From assembly GCA_965369035.1 (NCBI GenBank), contig CBDUPF010000004.1, positions 1 through 33,156 on the forward strand: a stretch of DNA of 33,156 bases. Reading direction: 5' to 3'. Shown piece by piece: positions 14,371 through 22,260 of the stretch. Each line of letters begins with the position of its first letter. The stretch's first letter is position 1. Position numbers and translations under genes: made by a program. The DNA comes from Aliishimia sp965369035 (GTDB lineage Bacteria; Pseudomonadota; Alphaproteobacteria; Rhodobacterales; Rhodobacteraceae). A model generated the notes under the pieces. The model did no database searches. It saw only the letters and a program-made list of their open reading frames with translations, and was not told the DNA's origin.

Positions 14371-15435
14371 ATGAGCGTATTTGTCATACTCTACTTCGCT
14401 TTCCTGATCATCGCATCGAGCCTGGCGGCCTACTACGACAAGCGGGGGCCGTTCATGACGCTGTTCTCGCTGACGCTGATCTCCTTCGTGCTGGCGATCG
14501 TGGGCGGTGTGCCGTCCTTGCGGTTCATCGCCATCTCGGCCGGGCTGCTGGCCTTTGCAGCGGGCGTCTCCTACTGCTTCCGCGAGTTCCTGATGGTCAT
14601 CGCACCGACGAACCTGTCGAAGGAGCTGAAGACGGCGCCGCTGACCGCGGCCTTCGGGATGTTCGTGATCTTCACCTATGCGATCGCGGGCATCTTCGCG
14701 CCCTGGATCGCACCCTATGGCGAGGCGGAGGTGATCTCCTCCGCCTTCGCGCCCGCGGACGAGAACATGCTTCTGGGCGCCGACCAGCTCGGTCGCGACA
14801 TGTTCAGCCGCATCATCTACGGCGCGCGCAACACGGTGGGCCTGGCCCTGCTTGCCACGTTAGCCGCGTTCTTCATGGGCGCACTGGCGGGGCTGCTGGC
14901 CGCCACGAAGGGCGGCTGGTTCGACCAGATCATGGGGCGTTTCGCCGATGTGATCATGTCGATCCCGTCGCTGATCTTCGCGCTGCTGATGCTGTCCATC
15001 TTCGGCCCGCAGATCACCGTGATCATCATCGCCGTGGCAATCATCTATGCCCCGCGCGTGTTCCGCCTGACCCGGGCGGTCGCGGGAAACGTGGTCGTCA
15101 TGGACTATATCGAGGCGGCCAAGCTGCGCGGCGAGGGTGACTGGTACCTGATCCGCAAGGAGATCCTGCCCAACTCCGCGGCACCGCTGGTGGCCGAGTT
15201 CGGGCTGGAATTCTGCTTCGTGTTCCTGCTCGTCGCAGGGCTCAGCTTCCTCGGGCTCGGCATCCAGCCGCCCACCGCGGACTGGGGCTCCATGGTGCGC
15301 GAGAACGCAACGCTGATTTCCTTCGGTGAAATCACGCCCCTGATCCCCGCGGCGGCGATCGCGCTGCTGACCGTTGCGGTCAATTTCGTGGTCGACTGGA
15401 TGCTGTGGCGGTCCTCCGGCCTCAAGGAGCAATAA
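14371..15435 (+). CDS. ABC transporter permease, DppC type, with an N-terminal membrane extension
   Basis: This 354-aa permease is about 50 residues longer than most DppC/OppC proteins. The extra N-terminal part (residues 1-75) has three hydrophobic stretches (VFVILYFAFLIIASSLAAYY, LFSLTLISFVLAIVGGV, FIAISAGLLAFAAGVSY). The canonical permease then starts near residue 85 (KTAPLTAAFGMFVIFTYAIA). The EAA loop is EAAKLRGEGDWYLIRKEILP. LGADQLGRDMFSRIIYGAR is the usual DppC motif. AAGGAGGG lies seven bases before the ATG, so the long start is well supported. It is part of the importer operon. Confidence 0.92.
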   Translation: MSVFVILYFAFLIIASSLAAYYDKRGPFMTLFSLTLISFVLAIVGGVPSLRFIAISAGLLAFAAGVSYCFREFLMVIAPTNLSKELKTAPLTAAFGMFVIFTYAIAGIFAPWIAPYGEAEVISSAFAPADENMLLGADQLGRDMFSRIIYGARNTVGLALLATLAAFFMGALAGLLAATKGGWFDQIMGRFADVIMSIPSLIFALLMLSIFGPQITVIIIAVAIIYAPRVFRLTRAVAGNVVVMDYIEAAKLRGEGDWYLIRKEILPNSAAPLVAEFGLEFCFVFLLVAGLSFLGLGIQPPTADWGSMVRENATLISFGEITPLIPAAAIALLTVAVNFVVDWMLWRSSGLKEQ

Positions 15436-15438
15436 TCC

Positions 15439-17109
15439 ATGGACAAGAACGTGAATCCCGAAACCAAGAAATCGGTCCTGCTCCAGATCAAGGACCTGAA
15501 GATCGAAGGGTATACCGGCGAAACCTGGGTGCCCATCATCAAGGGCGTCGACCTGACGCTGCACCGGGGCGAGGTCATGGGGTTGATCGGCGAATCCGGT
15601 GCCGGCAAGTCCACCATCGGCGCCGCTGCCATGGGCTATGCCCGGGACGGCACGCGGATCGTGGAGGGGTCGTCGATCGAGTTTGACGGAATCGAGCTCA
15701 CCACGTCGTCCGAAGCCGAGAAGCGGCACCTCCGCGGGTCGCGGATCGCCTATGTGGCGCAGTCGGCGGCGGCATCCTTCAACCCCGCGCACAAGCTGAT
15801 CGACCAGCATACCGAAGCACCGCTGCAATACCGCCTCAAGAAACGGTTGGAAGCGCAGGAGGATGCCGTCGAGCTTTACAAGCGTCTCCGCCTGCCGAAC
15901 CCCGAGGAGATCGGCTTCCGCTACCCGCACCAGGTCTCCGGCGGGCAGCTTCAGCGGGCGATGACGGCGATGGCGATGTCCTGCCGTCCCGACCTCATCA
16001 TCTTCGACGAGCCCACCACAGCGCTCGACGTGACCACCCAGATCGAGGTGCTGGCGGCGATCCGCGACATCGTGGACCAGTTCAACACCGCCGCCCTCTA
16101 CATCACCCACGACCTCGCCGTGGTGGCGCAGATGGCCGACACCATCAAGGTGCTGCTGAAGGGCACGGAGGTGGAGGAAGCCTCGACCGAGGAGATGCTG
16201 AAGAACCCCAAGGAGGACTACACCAAGTCGCTCTGGGCGGTGCGCAGTTTCAAGCGGGAGCAGAAGAACCGTCCGGCCAACGCGACGCCACTCATTTCCG
16301 TCCAGAACGTCGATGCCGCCTATACCGGCGGGATCAAGGTGCTCGATGACGTGTCCTTCGACATCTACGAGGGAATGACGGTGGCCGTGGTGGGCGAATC
16401 CGGGTCCGGCAAGTCCACGACCGCACGCTGCATCACGGGCCTGTTGCCGCCGTCAAAGGGGCAGATCCTGTTCAAGGGCGAGCCGTTTCCGCCGAAATAC
16501 ACCGACCGCACCAAGGAGCAGTTGCGGCAGTGCCAGATGATCTACCAGATGGCGGACACCGCGCTGAACCCCAAGGTGCGGATCAGCGAGATCATCGGAC
16601 GCCCCGCGCAGTTCTATTCCGGGCTGAAGGGCACGGAGCTCAAGCACCGGGTGGACGAGCTTCTGGACCTGATCGAGCTGGAGCCGTCGAAGTACTACGA
16701 CCGCTATCCGCCGGAGCTTTCGGGCGGGCAGAAGCAGCGGATCGGCATCGCGCGGGCGCTGGCGGCGGAACCTTCCTTCATCATCTGCGACGAGGTGACG
16801 TCGGCGCTCGACCAGCTCGTGGCCGAAGGGATCCTGAGGCTTCTGGACCGGCTGCAGAGCGAGCTGAACCTTGCCTACATGTTCATCACGCACGACCTCG
16901 CGACGGTGCGCGCCATCGCGGACGAGGTTGTGGTGATGCAGCACGGCAAGGTGGTGGAACAGGGGCCGAAGGACGAGATGTTCACGCCCCCGCACCATCC
17001 CTATACCGACCTGCTGCTGTCCTCCGTGCCCGAGATGGACCCCAACTGGCTCACCTCGCTCCTCGAGGAACGCGGCGTCGACAATGTGGGCGAAGCGGCA
17101 GATGTCTGA
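15439..17109 (+). CDS. Fused double ATP-binding protein of a peptide-type ABC importer (DppD-DppF fusion)
   Basis: The 556-aa protein carries both ATPase domains of the importer in one chain. Domain 1 has Walker A GESGAGKST (about residue 50), signature VSGGQLQR and Walker B LIIFDEPTTALD. Domain 2 starts near residue 285 and has GESGSGKST, LSGGQKQR and FIICDEVTSALD. Both H-loops are present (TTHD-type segments YITHDLAVV and FITHDLATV). All catalytic motifs are intact in both halves. The ATG is three bases after the stop of the upstream permease. It is the last gene of the operon, followed by a GC-rich hairpin at 17146. Fusions of this kind are common in the family. Confidence 0.94.
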   Translation: MDKNVNPETKKSVLLQIKDLKIEGYTGETWVPIIKGVDLTLHRGEVMGLIGESGAGKSTIGAAAMGYARDGTRIVEGSSIEFDGIELTTSSEAEKRHLRGSRIAYVAQSAAASFNPAHKLIDQHTEAPLQYRLKKRLEAQEDAVELYKRLRLPNPEEIGFRYPHQVSGGQLQRAMTAMAMSCRPDLIIFDEPTTALDVTTQIEVLAAIRDIVDQFNTAALYITHDLAVVAQMADTIKVLLKGTEVEEASTEEMLKNPKEDYTKSLWAVRSFKREQKNRPANATPLISVQNVDAAYTGGIKVLDDVSFDIYEGMTVAVVGESGSGKSTTARCITGLLPPSKGQILFKGEPFPPKYTDRTKEQLRQCQMIYQMADTALNPKVRISEIIGRPAQFYSGLKGTELKHRVDELLDLIELEPSKYYDRYPPELSGGQKQRIGIARALAAEPSFIICDEVTSALDQLVAEGILRLLDRLQSELNLAYMFITHDLATVRAIADEVVVMQHGKVVEQGPKDEMFTPPHHPYTDLLLSSVPEMDPNWLTSLLEERGVDNVGEAADV

Positions 17110-17145
17110 CGCCTGTCGGATGTTCGGACTGTAGAGGAAATCGGT

Positions 17146-17168
17146 CCGGCGCGCGCCATGCGCGCCGG
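17146..17168. terminator. GC-rich hairpin between the importer operon and the 41-aa gene
   Basis: A perfect nine-base stem, CCGGCGCGC/GCGCGCCGG with a GCCAT loop, lies 36 bases after the ATPase stop and just beyond the stop of the minus-strand 41-aa gene. Read on the minus strand it is followed by ACCGATTTCC, which has a weak T run. It can serve both convergent transcripts. Confidence 0.6.
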
Positions 17169-17172
17169 GTCC

Positions 17173-17298
17173 TCACACCATGGCGGCGGCAGTTGCCAGA
17201 AGAGTGCCCACGATCGCTCCATACATCATGAGAACGCCGGGAAGGCCTCCACGACGGCGCGCTTCGTATTCGCGTATCAGATCGTCACGAGTCAGCAT
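17173..17298 (-). CDS. Small single-span membrane protein of unknown function (41 aa)
   Basis: This short gene is easily missed. The ATG at 17298 has GGAGG seven bases upstream. The product begins with a charged amphipathic stretch, MLTRDDLIREYEARRRGG (1-18). One membrane segment follows, PGVLMMYGAIVGTLLATAAA (20-39), ending M-V. The layout of basic residues just before the span predicts N-in topology. A hairpin follows the stop codon. It lies between two convergent operons and is transcribed alone. I do not recognise a family. Ribosome site, composition and terminator together make it a credible gene, but no function can be assigned. Confidence 0.68.
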   Translation of the reverse strand: MLTRDDLIREYEARRRGGLPGVLMMYGAIVGTLLATAAAMV

Positions 17299-17695
17299 TC
17301 TGGCCTCCATGGAACGGAGAATGGGTTAAAGAGGGCACTCGCCCCCGGCACATGAATCGCAGCTAGTGCAGAAGACTGACTCGCGCAAGGGCCAACCGGA
17401 ATAAAATCCATGCAATTTTAGAAGACCTTTATCGCTGTGAATGCATGGCAGGTTTCGGCCCTCGAGACCTTTACGGAACGTAAACCACCCGTCCGCAGGT
17501 TTTGCGACGCAAGCACATCCGCCCCCGTGGCGCAGGCCGGCCGCGAGGCGTCGGTCCCGAACCCGGTCCCAGACTATCCCGACCGGCGCGCGCCCCTCGT
17601 GCCGGTCCGCAAATCGGCGCTCAGCGCGCCGCGCCGGAATCCGGCCCGATCACTCGAATTTCCGGCACGGACGCAGGCTGCGACAGGTTCGCCGC
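17299..17695. other. Gene-free stretch downstream of doeD
   Basis: This 397-base region lies upstream of the 41-aa gene and downstream of doeD (both minus strand). It must hold the promoter of the small gene and the end of the doeD transcript. A perfect palindrome with a three-base centre lies at 17470-17484. Open frames here lack ribosome sites and continue antisense into doeD, so I regard them as non-coding. Confidence 0.5.
17470..17484. repeat. Perfect palindrome TTTACG-GAA-CGTAAA
   Basis: Six-base arms surround a GAA centre in an otherwise featureless intergenic stretch, about 170 bases upstream of the 41-aa gene start and 210 bases past the doeD stop. It could be an operator for an unidentified regulator. 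It is too short for a terminator. Confidence 0.4.
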
Positions 17696-19066
17696 TCAGC
17701 CCAGAACTTCCTGAACCGCCGCCTTCAGCTTCTCGGCGACCTCGTCAGCGTCCGCTTCGGTCAGGCAGAAGGGAGGCGCAAAGCCCAGGATATCGCCCTG
17801 CGGCATCGCCCGGCTGATGACCCCGCGGTGCAGCAACGCGGCGTTGACCTTTGCGCCGACGCCGTTTGCCGGGTCGAAGAACGTCCGGTTCTCCCTGTCA
17901 TCCACGAATTCCACCGCACAGAGCAGCCCTTCGCCGCGGACTTCGCCCACGTGGGGATGATCGCCGACCGCCTCCGTCAAGGCCCGCTTGAAATACGCGC
18001 CGACCTCGCCCGCGTTCTTTACCAATTTCAACTCGTCCAGCAACCGCAGGTTGGCAACCCCGGCCGCCGCGCCGATGGGGTGGGCGGAGTAGGTCCAGCC
18101 GTGGCCGAAGCTGCCGAACTCGTCCGTCCCCCGCTCCAGCACCTTCCAGACCCTGTCGCCCACGATGGACCCCGACAGCGGCGCATAGGCGGAGGTCAGC
18201 CCCTTGGCGATGGTGATGATATCGGGACGCATGCCGTAGTGATCCGATCCGAACATCGTGCCCAGCCGGCCGAAGCCGGTGACGACCTCGTCCGCGATGA
18301 GCAGGATGTCGTGACGGTCCAGCACCTCCTGGATCGCGGGCCAGTAGCCTTCGGGTGGCGGCACCAGCCCGCCGGTGCCCAGCGCCGGCTCCCCGATGAA
18401 GGCGGCGATGGTGTCGGCCCCCTCCCGCGCGATCAGCGCCTCCAGCTCCGCGACGCAATGGGCGACGAATTCCGCCTCGCTCTGGTCCACCTCCTGGCGG
18501 CGGAAATAGTAGGGCGCCTCGGTATGGAGCACCTGTGCCAGCGGCAGGTCGAACTTCTTGTGGAAGAGCTCCAGCCCGGTCAGCGACCCGCTCATCAGCC
18601 CCGAGCCGTGATAGCCCCGCCAGCGCGCGATGATCTTCTTCTTCTCCGGCCGCCCCAGCACGTTGTTGTAGTACCAGACCAGCTTGATGTTGGTCTCGTT
18701 GGCGTCCGAGCCCGACATTCCGTAGTAGACCTTGGACATGCCCGCCGGCGCCCGATCCAGGATCATCCGCGACAGCGTGATGGAAGCTTCGGTCCCGTGC
18801 CCGACATAGGCGTGATAGTAGGCAAGTTCGCGCGCCTGCTCGGCGATGGCCTCGGCGATTTCCTGGCGGCCGTAGCCCACGTTGACGCAGTAGAGCCCCG
18901 CGAAGGCGTCCAGCAGTTCGGTCCCGTCACGGTCGGTGATGCGCACGCCCTTTCCGGTCTTGATCACCCGCTGGGCCACGTTGCCACGCGCGAATTCGGC
19001 GAGATGCGTCGAGGGATGGAAGAAGGTCTCCCGGTCCCATTGCTCCAGTTTGTCGTTATGCAGCAT
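17696..19066 (-). CDS. doeD: Diaminobutyrate aminotransferase of ectoine catabolism (class III)
   Basis: This 456-aa class III PLP aminotransferase probably converts L-2,4-diaminobutyrate to L-aspartate beta-semialdehyde. In the sequence: YYGMSGSDANETNIKLVW (cofactor phosphate region, about 114-131), D259 in LLIADEVVTGFGRLG, and the PLP lysine K288 in IITIAKGLTSAY. The start at 19066 (MLHNDKLEQWDRETFF) has AAGGACAGG upstream; nine in-frame residues before it are Lys/Arg-rich and less likely. It follows doeC on the same strand, the order known as asnC-ssd-atf in marine Roseobacter ectoine clusters. Sequence alone also fits putrescine or taurine transaminases, so the substrate comes from context. 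Confidence 0.86.
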   Translation of the reverse strand: MLHNDKLEQWDRETFFHPSTHLAEFARGNVAQRVIKTGKGVRITDRDGTELLDAFAGLYCVNVGYGRQEIAEAIAEQARELAYYHAYVGHGTEASITLSRMILDRAPAGMSKVYYGMSGSDANETNIKLVWYYNNVLGRPEKKKIIARWRGYHGSGLMSGSLTGLELFHKKFDLPLAQVLHTEAPYYFRRQEVDQSEAEFVAHCVAELEALIAREGADTIAAFIGEPALGTGGLVPPPEGYWPAIQEVLDRHDILLIADEVVTGFGRLGTMFGSDHYGMRPDIITIAKGLTSAYAPLSGSIVGDRVWKVLERGTDEFGSFGHGWTYSAHPIGAAAGVANLRLLDELKLVKNAGEVGAYFKRALTEAVGDHPHVGEVRGEGLLCAVEFVDDRENRTFFDPANGVGAKVNAALLHRGVISRAMPQGDILGFAPPFCLTEADADEVAEKLKAAVQEVLG

Positions 19067-19100
19067 GTTCCTGTCCTTGTCCTTTCGTCTCACGCCCGCC

Positions 19101-19145
19101 CGTCTTGTTCCCGGTCGTCTTGTGCCCGGTCGTCTTATGCCCAGT
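19101..19145. repeat. Three tandem copies of a 15-bp unit over the doeC stop codon
   Basis: The units are 19101-19115, 19116-19130 and 19131-19145 (consensus CGTCTTGTGCCCGGT). They differ from each other by one to three bases. The third unit contains the last codons and TAA stop of doeC. The other two are in the same frame but carry CAA where the stop is, so they would encode about ten more residues if the stop were read through. Confidence 0.85.
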
Positions 19146-20610
19146 CGCGGCAGACATACTTGATGTCCATGAATTCCGGCATCCCGAGCCGCGCCCCTTC
19201 GCGCCCCAGTCCGGATTGTTTGGTTCCTCCGAAGGGGATCGGCGCCCCGGTCACCTTGGTCCTATTCACCGCCACCATTCCATACTGCAATGCCCGGGTG
19301 ACCCGGTAGATCCGGCGCGGGTCCATCGAATGCAGGTAGGCGACGAGCCCGTATTCCGTGTCGTTGGCCCGCGCTATCACCTCTTCTTCCGTGTCGAAAG
19401 GAGTGATCGCCGCGACCGGGCCGAATGTCTCCTCCCGCATGATCAGGGCGTCGTCCGGCACGTCGGCCAGCACGGTCGCCTCGTAAAACAGCGGGCCCAG
19501 CGAATGCCGCTGGCCACCGCAGAGAAGCTTTGCCCCCTTCTCGACCGCGTCGGCCACATGGTCCTCCTGCTTCTTGACTGCGCCTTCGTTCATCAGCGGC
19601 CCAAGGTCGCAATCGTCCATTCCCCTGCCGAGGGTCAGATCCTTCGTGGCCACGGTGAACTTCTCGCAGAACGCGTCATAGATCGGACGCTCCACATAGA
19701 TGCGGTTCGCGCCCAGGCAATCCTGGCCGGAGGTCGCGAACTTTGCCTTGATCGTTTCATCGACCGCACTGTCGAGATCGGCGCCCTTGAACACGATGAC
19801 CGGTGCGTGACCGCCCAGTTCCATGATCAGTTTCTTCACCGTGCCCGCGCAGTCACGATAGAGCAGCCGCCCGACTTCGGTCGACCCCGTGAAGGACAAG
19901 GCACGCACTCGCGCATCGGCGCTCCACGGCGGAACCACTGTGGACGCGCGGCCGGTGACGACGTTGAACACGCCCGCCGGGAAACCGGCGCGTTCGGCCA
20001 GTTCCGCCAGTGCGAGGGCGGAGAACGGGGTTTCGTGGCTGGGATGGGACACCACCGTGCATCCCGCCGCCAGCGCCGCAGCGGCCTTGCGGGTCAGCAT
20101 CGCGGCGGGGAAATTCCACGGCGTGATCAGCGCGGCCACCCCAACCGGCTCCAGCCAGAGTTCGACCTCGGCATCCGGCAGGTGGCTCGTCACGCCCTCG
20201 ATGTTCGGGCGCTTCGCTTCCTCCGCATAGAACTGCACGAAGCTCGCGGCGTAATCGATCTCTCCCCGTGCTTCCGACAGCGGCTTTCCCTGTTCCAGCA
20301 CCATGATCCGGGCCAGGTCCTCGCGGTTTTCCACGATCAGACCGTACCAGCGCTGCAGGATTTCCGACCGCTCCTGGGGCAGACACATGGACCAGTCGGC
20401 AAAAGCCTCCTGCGCGACGTCAACGGCGCGCGCGGAATCCTCGGCGGTCAGGCTGGCCACATCCCCCAGCGTGGCACCGTCGGCGGGGTTGGTCACAGGG
20501 AAACTGTCGCCGTTTTCCGCAGCGACCCATTTGCCGCCCACATAGGCGAAACTGCGCAGCAGGCGCTTGTCGGCGATATCCTGACGTGCGGACAGGGCTG
20601 TATCGAGCAT
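19135..20610 (-). CDS. doeC: Aspartate-/succinate-semialdehyde dehydrogenase of ectoine catabolism
   Basis: This 491-aa NAD(P)-dependent aldehyde dehydrogenase probably oxidises aspartate beta-semialdehyde to aspartate, the last step of ectoine breakdown. Key residues are N166 (TPWNFP), E264 (MELGGH) and catalytic C298 (SGQDCLGANR). The nearly invariant Lys of the cofactor-binding VVxKP motif is a His here (H189, VVSHPSHETP). The start at 20610 (MLDTALSARQDIADKRL) has GGAGG six bases upstream; a longer in-frame version lacks one. The length fits GabD relatives. It lies between the Lrp-type regulator and doeD. A general succinate-semialdehyde dehydrogenase is the alternative. Confidence 0.87.
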   Translation of the reverse strand: MLDTALSARQDIADKRLLRSFAYVGGKWVAAENGDSFPVTNPADGATLGDVASLTAEDSARAVDVAQEAFADWSMCLPQERSEILQRWYGLIVENREDLARIMVLEQGKPLSEARGEIDYAASFVQFYAEEAKRPNIEGVTSHLPDAEVELWLEPVGVAALITPWNFPAAMLTRKAAAALAAGCTVVSHPSHETPFSALALAELAERAGFPAGVFNVVTGRASTVVPPWSADARVRALSFTGSTEVGRLLYRDCAGTVKKLIMELGGHAPVIVFKGADLDSAVDETIKAKFATSGQDCLGANRIYVERPIYDAFCEKFTVATKDLTLGRGMDDCDLGPLMNEGAVKKQEDHVADAVEKGAKLLCGGQRHSLGPLFYEATVLADVPDDALIMREETFGPVAAITPFDTEEEVIARANDTEYGLVAYLHSMDPRRIYRVTRALQYGMVAVNRTKVTGAPIPFGGTKQSGLGREGARLGMPEFMDIKYVCRDWA

Positions 20611-20693
20611 GTCTGCCTCCGGGGCTGAGTCTGTGTCTGATCGCGCTGACAATCGCAGAGGAAAGGCACCGATGGGGTCCATAGTTGAGGCCA

Positions 20694-20716
20694 ATCGGAG
20701 AGTATCTTTCTCCGAT
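20694..20716. promoter_or_regulatory. Perfect inverted repeat between doeX and doeC
   Basis: Eight-base arms ATCGGAGA and TCTCCGAT surround a seven-base centre in the 136-base gap between the regulator gene and doeC. No T run follows on the minus strand. It may be an operator for the adjacent Lrp-type protein, giving doeC-doeD a separate promoter, or an mRNA processing hairpin. Confidence 0.5.
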
Positions 20717-20746
20717 CCGTGGGGCGGGGCAGAGGATTTCTCTTTC

Positions 20747-21226
20747 TCAGTCGCCCGCGAGGATTTCCAGCGGCGGCGTGCCGGTGCCTTTGACCGGTTT
20801 GGTCACGATATAGGTGAAGTAGCGCGCAAGCCCGATCCGCGCCTCCAGCATCCGGTCCATGAAGCGCTGGTAGGCGTCGATGTCCGGGGCCACCACATGC
20901 AGCAGGTAGTCGAAGCCGCCGCCCAGACCCCAGCAGGCCACGATCTCGTCCATCCCCTGCACCGCCGCCTCGAAGACCTGAAAGCTCGCCGCGGTGTGGT
21001 CGGTCAGCTCGGCGGCGACGAAGACGGTCACATGGGGGCCGATCTTGCGCAGGTTGATCCGCGCGCCGTAACCGCTGATCACTCCGGACTGCTCCAACCG
21101 CTTGAGCCGGTTCCAGCAGGGCGTGGCGGACAGCCCGACCCGGTCGGCCAGCGCTGTCTTGGAGATCCGGCCGTCCTGGGACAGCACGCGGAGAATGGCG
21201 AGGTCGCGGTCGTCGAGCTTGATCAT
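20747..21226 (-). CDS. doeX: Lrp/AsnC-family regulator of ectoine catabolism
   Basis: This 159-aa Lrp-type regulator has an N-terminal helix-turn-helix (MIKLDDRDLAILRVLSQDG, then ISKTALADRVGLSATPCWNRLKRLE). A C-terminal RAM/AsnC ligand domain follows (about 65-150; VFVAAELTDHT, GGGFDYLLHVVAPDIDAYQRF). It is a full-length family member. Its place between eutBC and doeC-doeD matches the asnC/doeX gene of known ectoine clusters, where an Lrp-type protein activates the catabolic genes. The gap to doeC holds a perfect inverted repeat that could be its target. The gene is read on the same strand as eutB-eutC, 47 bases downstream. Confidence 0.88.
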   Translation of the reverse strand: MIKLDDRDLAILRVLSQDGRISKTALADRVGLSATPCWNRLKRLEQSGVISGYGARINLRKIGPHVTVFVAAELTDHTAASFQVFEAAVQGMDEIVACWGLGGGFDYLLHVVAPDIDAYQRFMDRMLEARIGLARYFTYIVTKPVKGTGTPPLEILAGD

Positions 21227-21273
21227 GTCACAGCATTAGGGCGCATCGCCGGGCGGGCCAAGGGTCTGCGGCT

Positions 21274-22260
21274 TCAGGTCCGGATGATCGTGCCCGCATC
21301 GCCCAGCACCGCCATTGCGTGGGCGACGATCGCCGTGTCCTGCGCGCCGGTGCCGGTCAGGTCGGCGATGGTCACGTCCTGCGGCTCGCGCCGCCCCGGT
21401 GCAGCACCGGTGACGATCTGGCCCAGCTCCACCGGCGCCCCGACCGTCCAGTCGCCCGAGGCAAGCGCGGTGCGCAACTCTCCGCGCAATTCCACCTGCG
21501 CGGCGCTGTCGGCGACGTAGAGATCGGCGCGCGCGAGACAGCCGGGCGCGAGCTCGTTCTTCCCCGGCGCGTCCGACCCCATCGCGGTGATGTGCAGGCC
21601 GGGATGCAGCCAGTCGGCCTGCAGAACCGGCTCCGTCGCAGGCGTTGTCGTGACCACGAGCTGCGCGCGCCGCACCATATCTGCGGGATCGGTGCAGACC
21701 TCGACCTCCACTCCCAGATCAGCGGCCAGATCGGCCGCACAGTGCGCCGCCCTGCCCGGATCACGGCCCCAGACCAGCGCGCGGCCGAATGGGCGCACGA
21801 GGTGCAGCGCCCGCATCTGCAACCGCGCCTGCAGCCCGGTGCCGATCACGCCGGCCACGTTCACATGCTCCGGCGCCAGATGCCGCGCGGCAACGGCCCC
21901 GGCGGCGGCGGTGCGCAGGTCGGTCAGGTAGCCGTTGTCGAGGAACACCGCGCGCACCGTCCCGTCCTGCGCGGAGATCGCGGTCACCATGCCGCCAAGG
22001 CTCGGCAGCCCGCGTTTCGGATTGTCGAAGAACCCGGTGCTGATCTTGAAGGCGATCATGTCGAAGCCCTCGATACAGGCGGTCTTGGCGTCCACCTCCG
22101 CGTTCAGCGCCGGCAGTTCCATCGACAGGATCGGCGGCATGATCACCCGCCCCTCGGCCAGCGCGGCAAAGGCGCGCTCGACCACGTCCACAGCCGCCAG
22201 ATCCAGCGGCAAGGCCCGCCGCAAGTCTGTTTCAGTCACCACGCGGATTTCATGCGACAT
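21274..22260 (-). CDS. eutC: Ectoine utilization protein EutC (ornithine cyclodeaminase/mu-crystallin family)
   Basis: The 328-aa NAD(P)-binding protein belongs to the ornithine cyclodeaminase family. In known ectoine clusters EutC works with EutB (and EutA) and is proposed to help convert 5-hydroxyectoine to ectoine. The Rossmann segment reads VAGVIGTGLQARLQMRALH near residues 134-152. Family motifs MVTAISAQDGTVRAVFLDNG and GSDAPGKNELAP are present. The start at 22260 (MSHEIRVVTETDL) lies 11 bases inside the end of eutB, so the two are coupled. Ornithine cyclodeaminase or alanine dehydrogenase are the alternatives by sequence; the EutC call rests on the pair with EutB and the neighbouring doe genes. 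Confidence 0.86.
   Translation of the reverse strand: MSHEIRVVTETDLRRALPLDLAAVDVVERAFAALAEGRVIMPPILSMELPALNAEVDAKTACIEGFDMIAFKISTGFFDNPKRGLPSLGGMVTAISAQDGTVRAVFLDNGYLTDLRTAAAGAVAARHLAPEHVNVAGVIGTGLQARLQMRALHLVRPFGRALVWGRDPGRAAHCAADLAADLGVEVEVCTDPADMVRRAQLVVTTTPATEPVLQADWLHPGLHITAMGSDAPGKNELAPGCLARADLYVADSAAQVELRGELRTALASGDWTVGAPVELGQIVTGAAPGRREPQDVTIADLTGTGAQDTAIVAHAMAVLGDAGTIIRT

Noticed and set aside
17441..19309. A 622-codon plus-strand open frame opposite doeD
   Set aside because: It is Arg/Pro/His/Val-rich, has no ribosome site and is antisense to a clear aminotransferase. It is a composition artefact.
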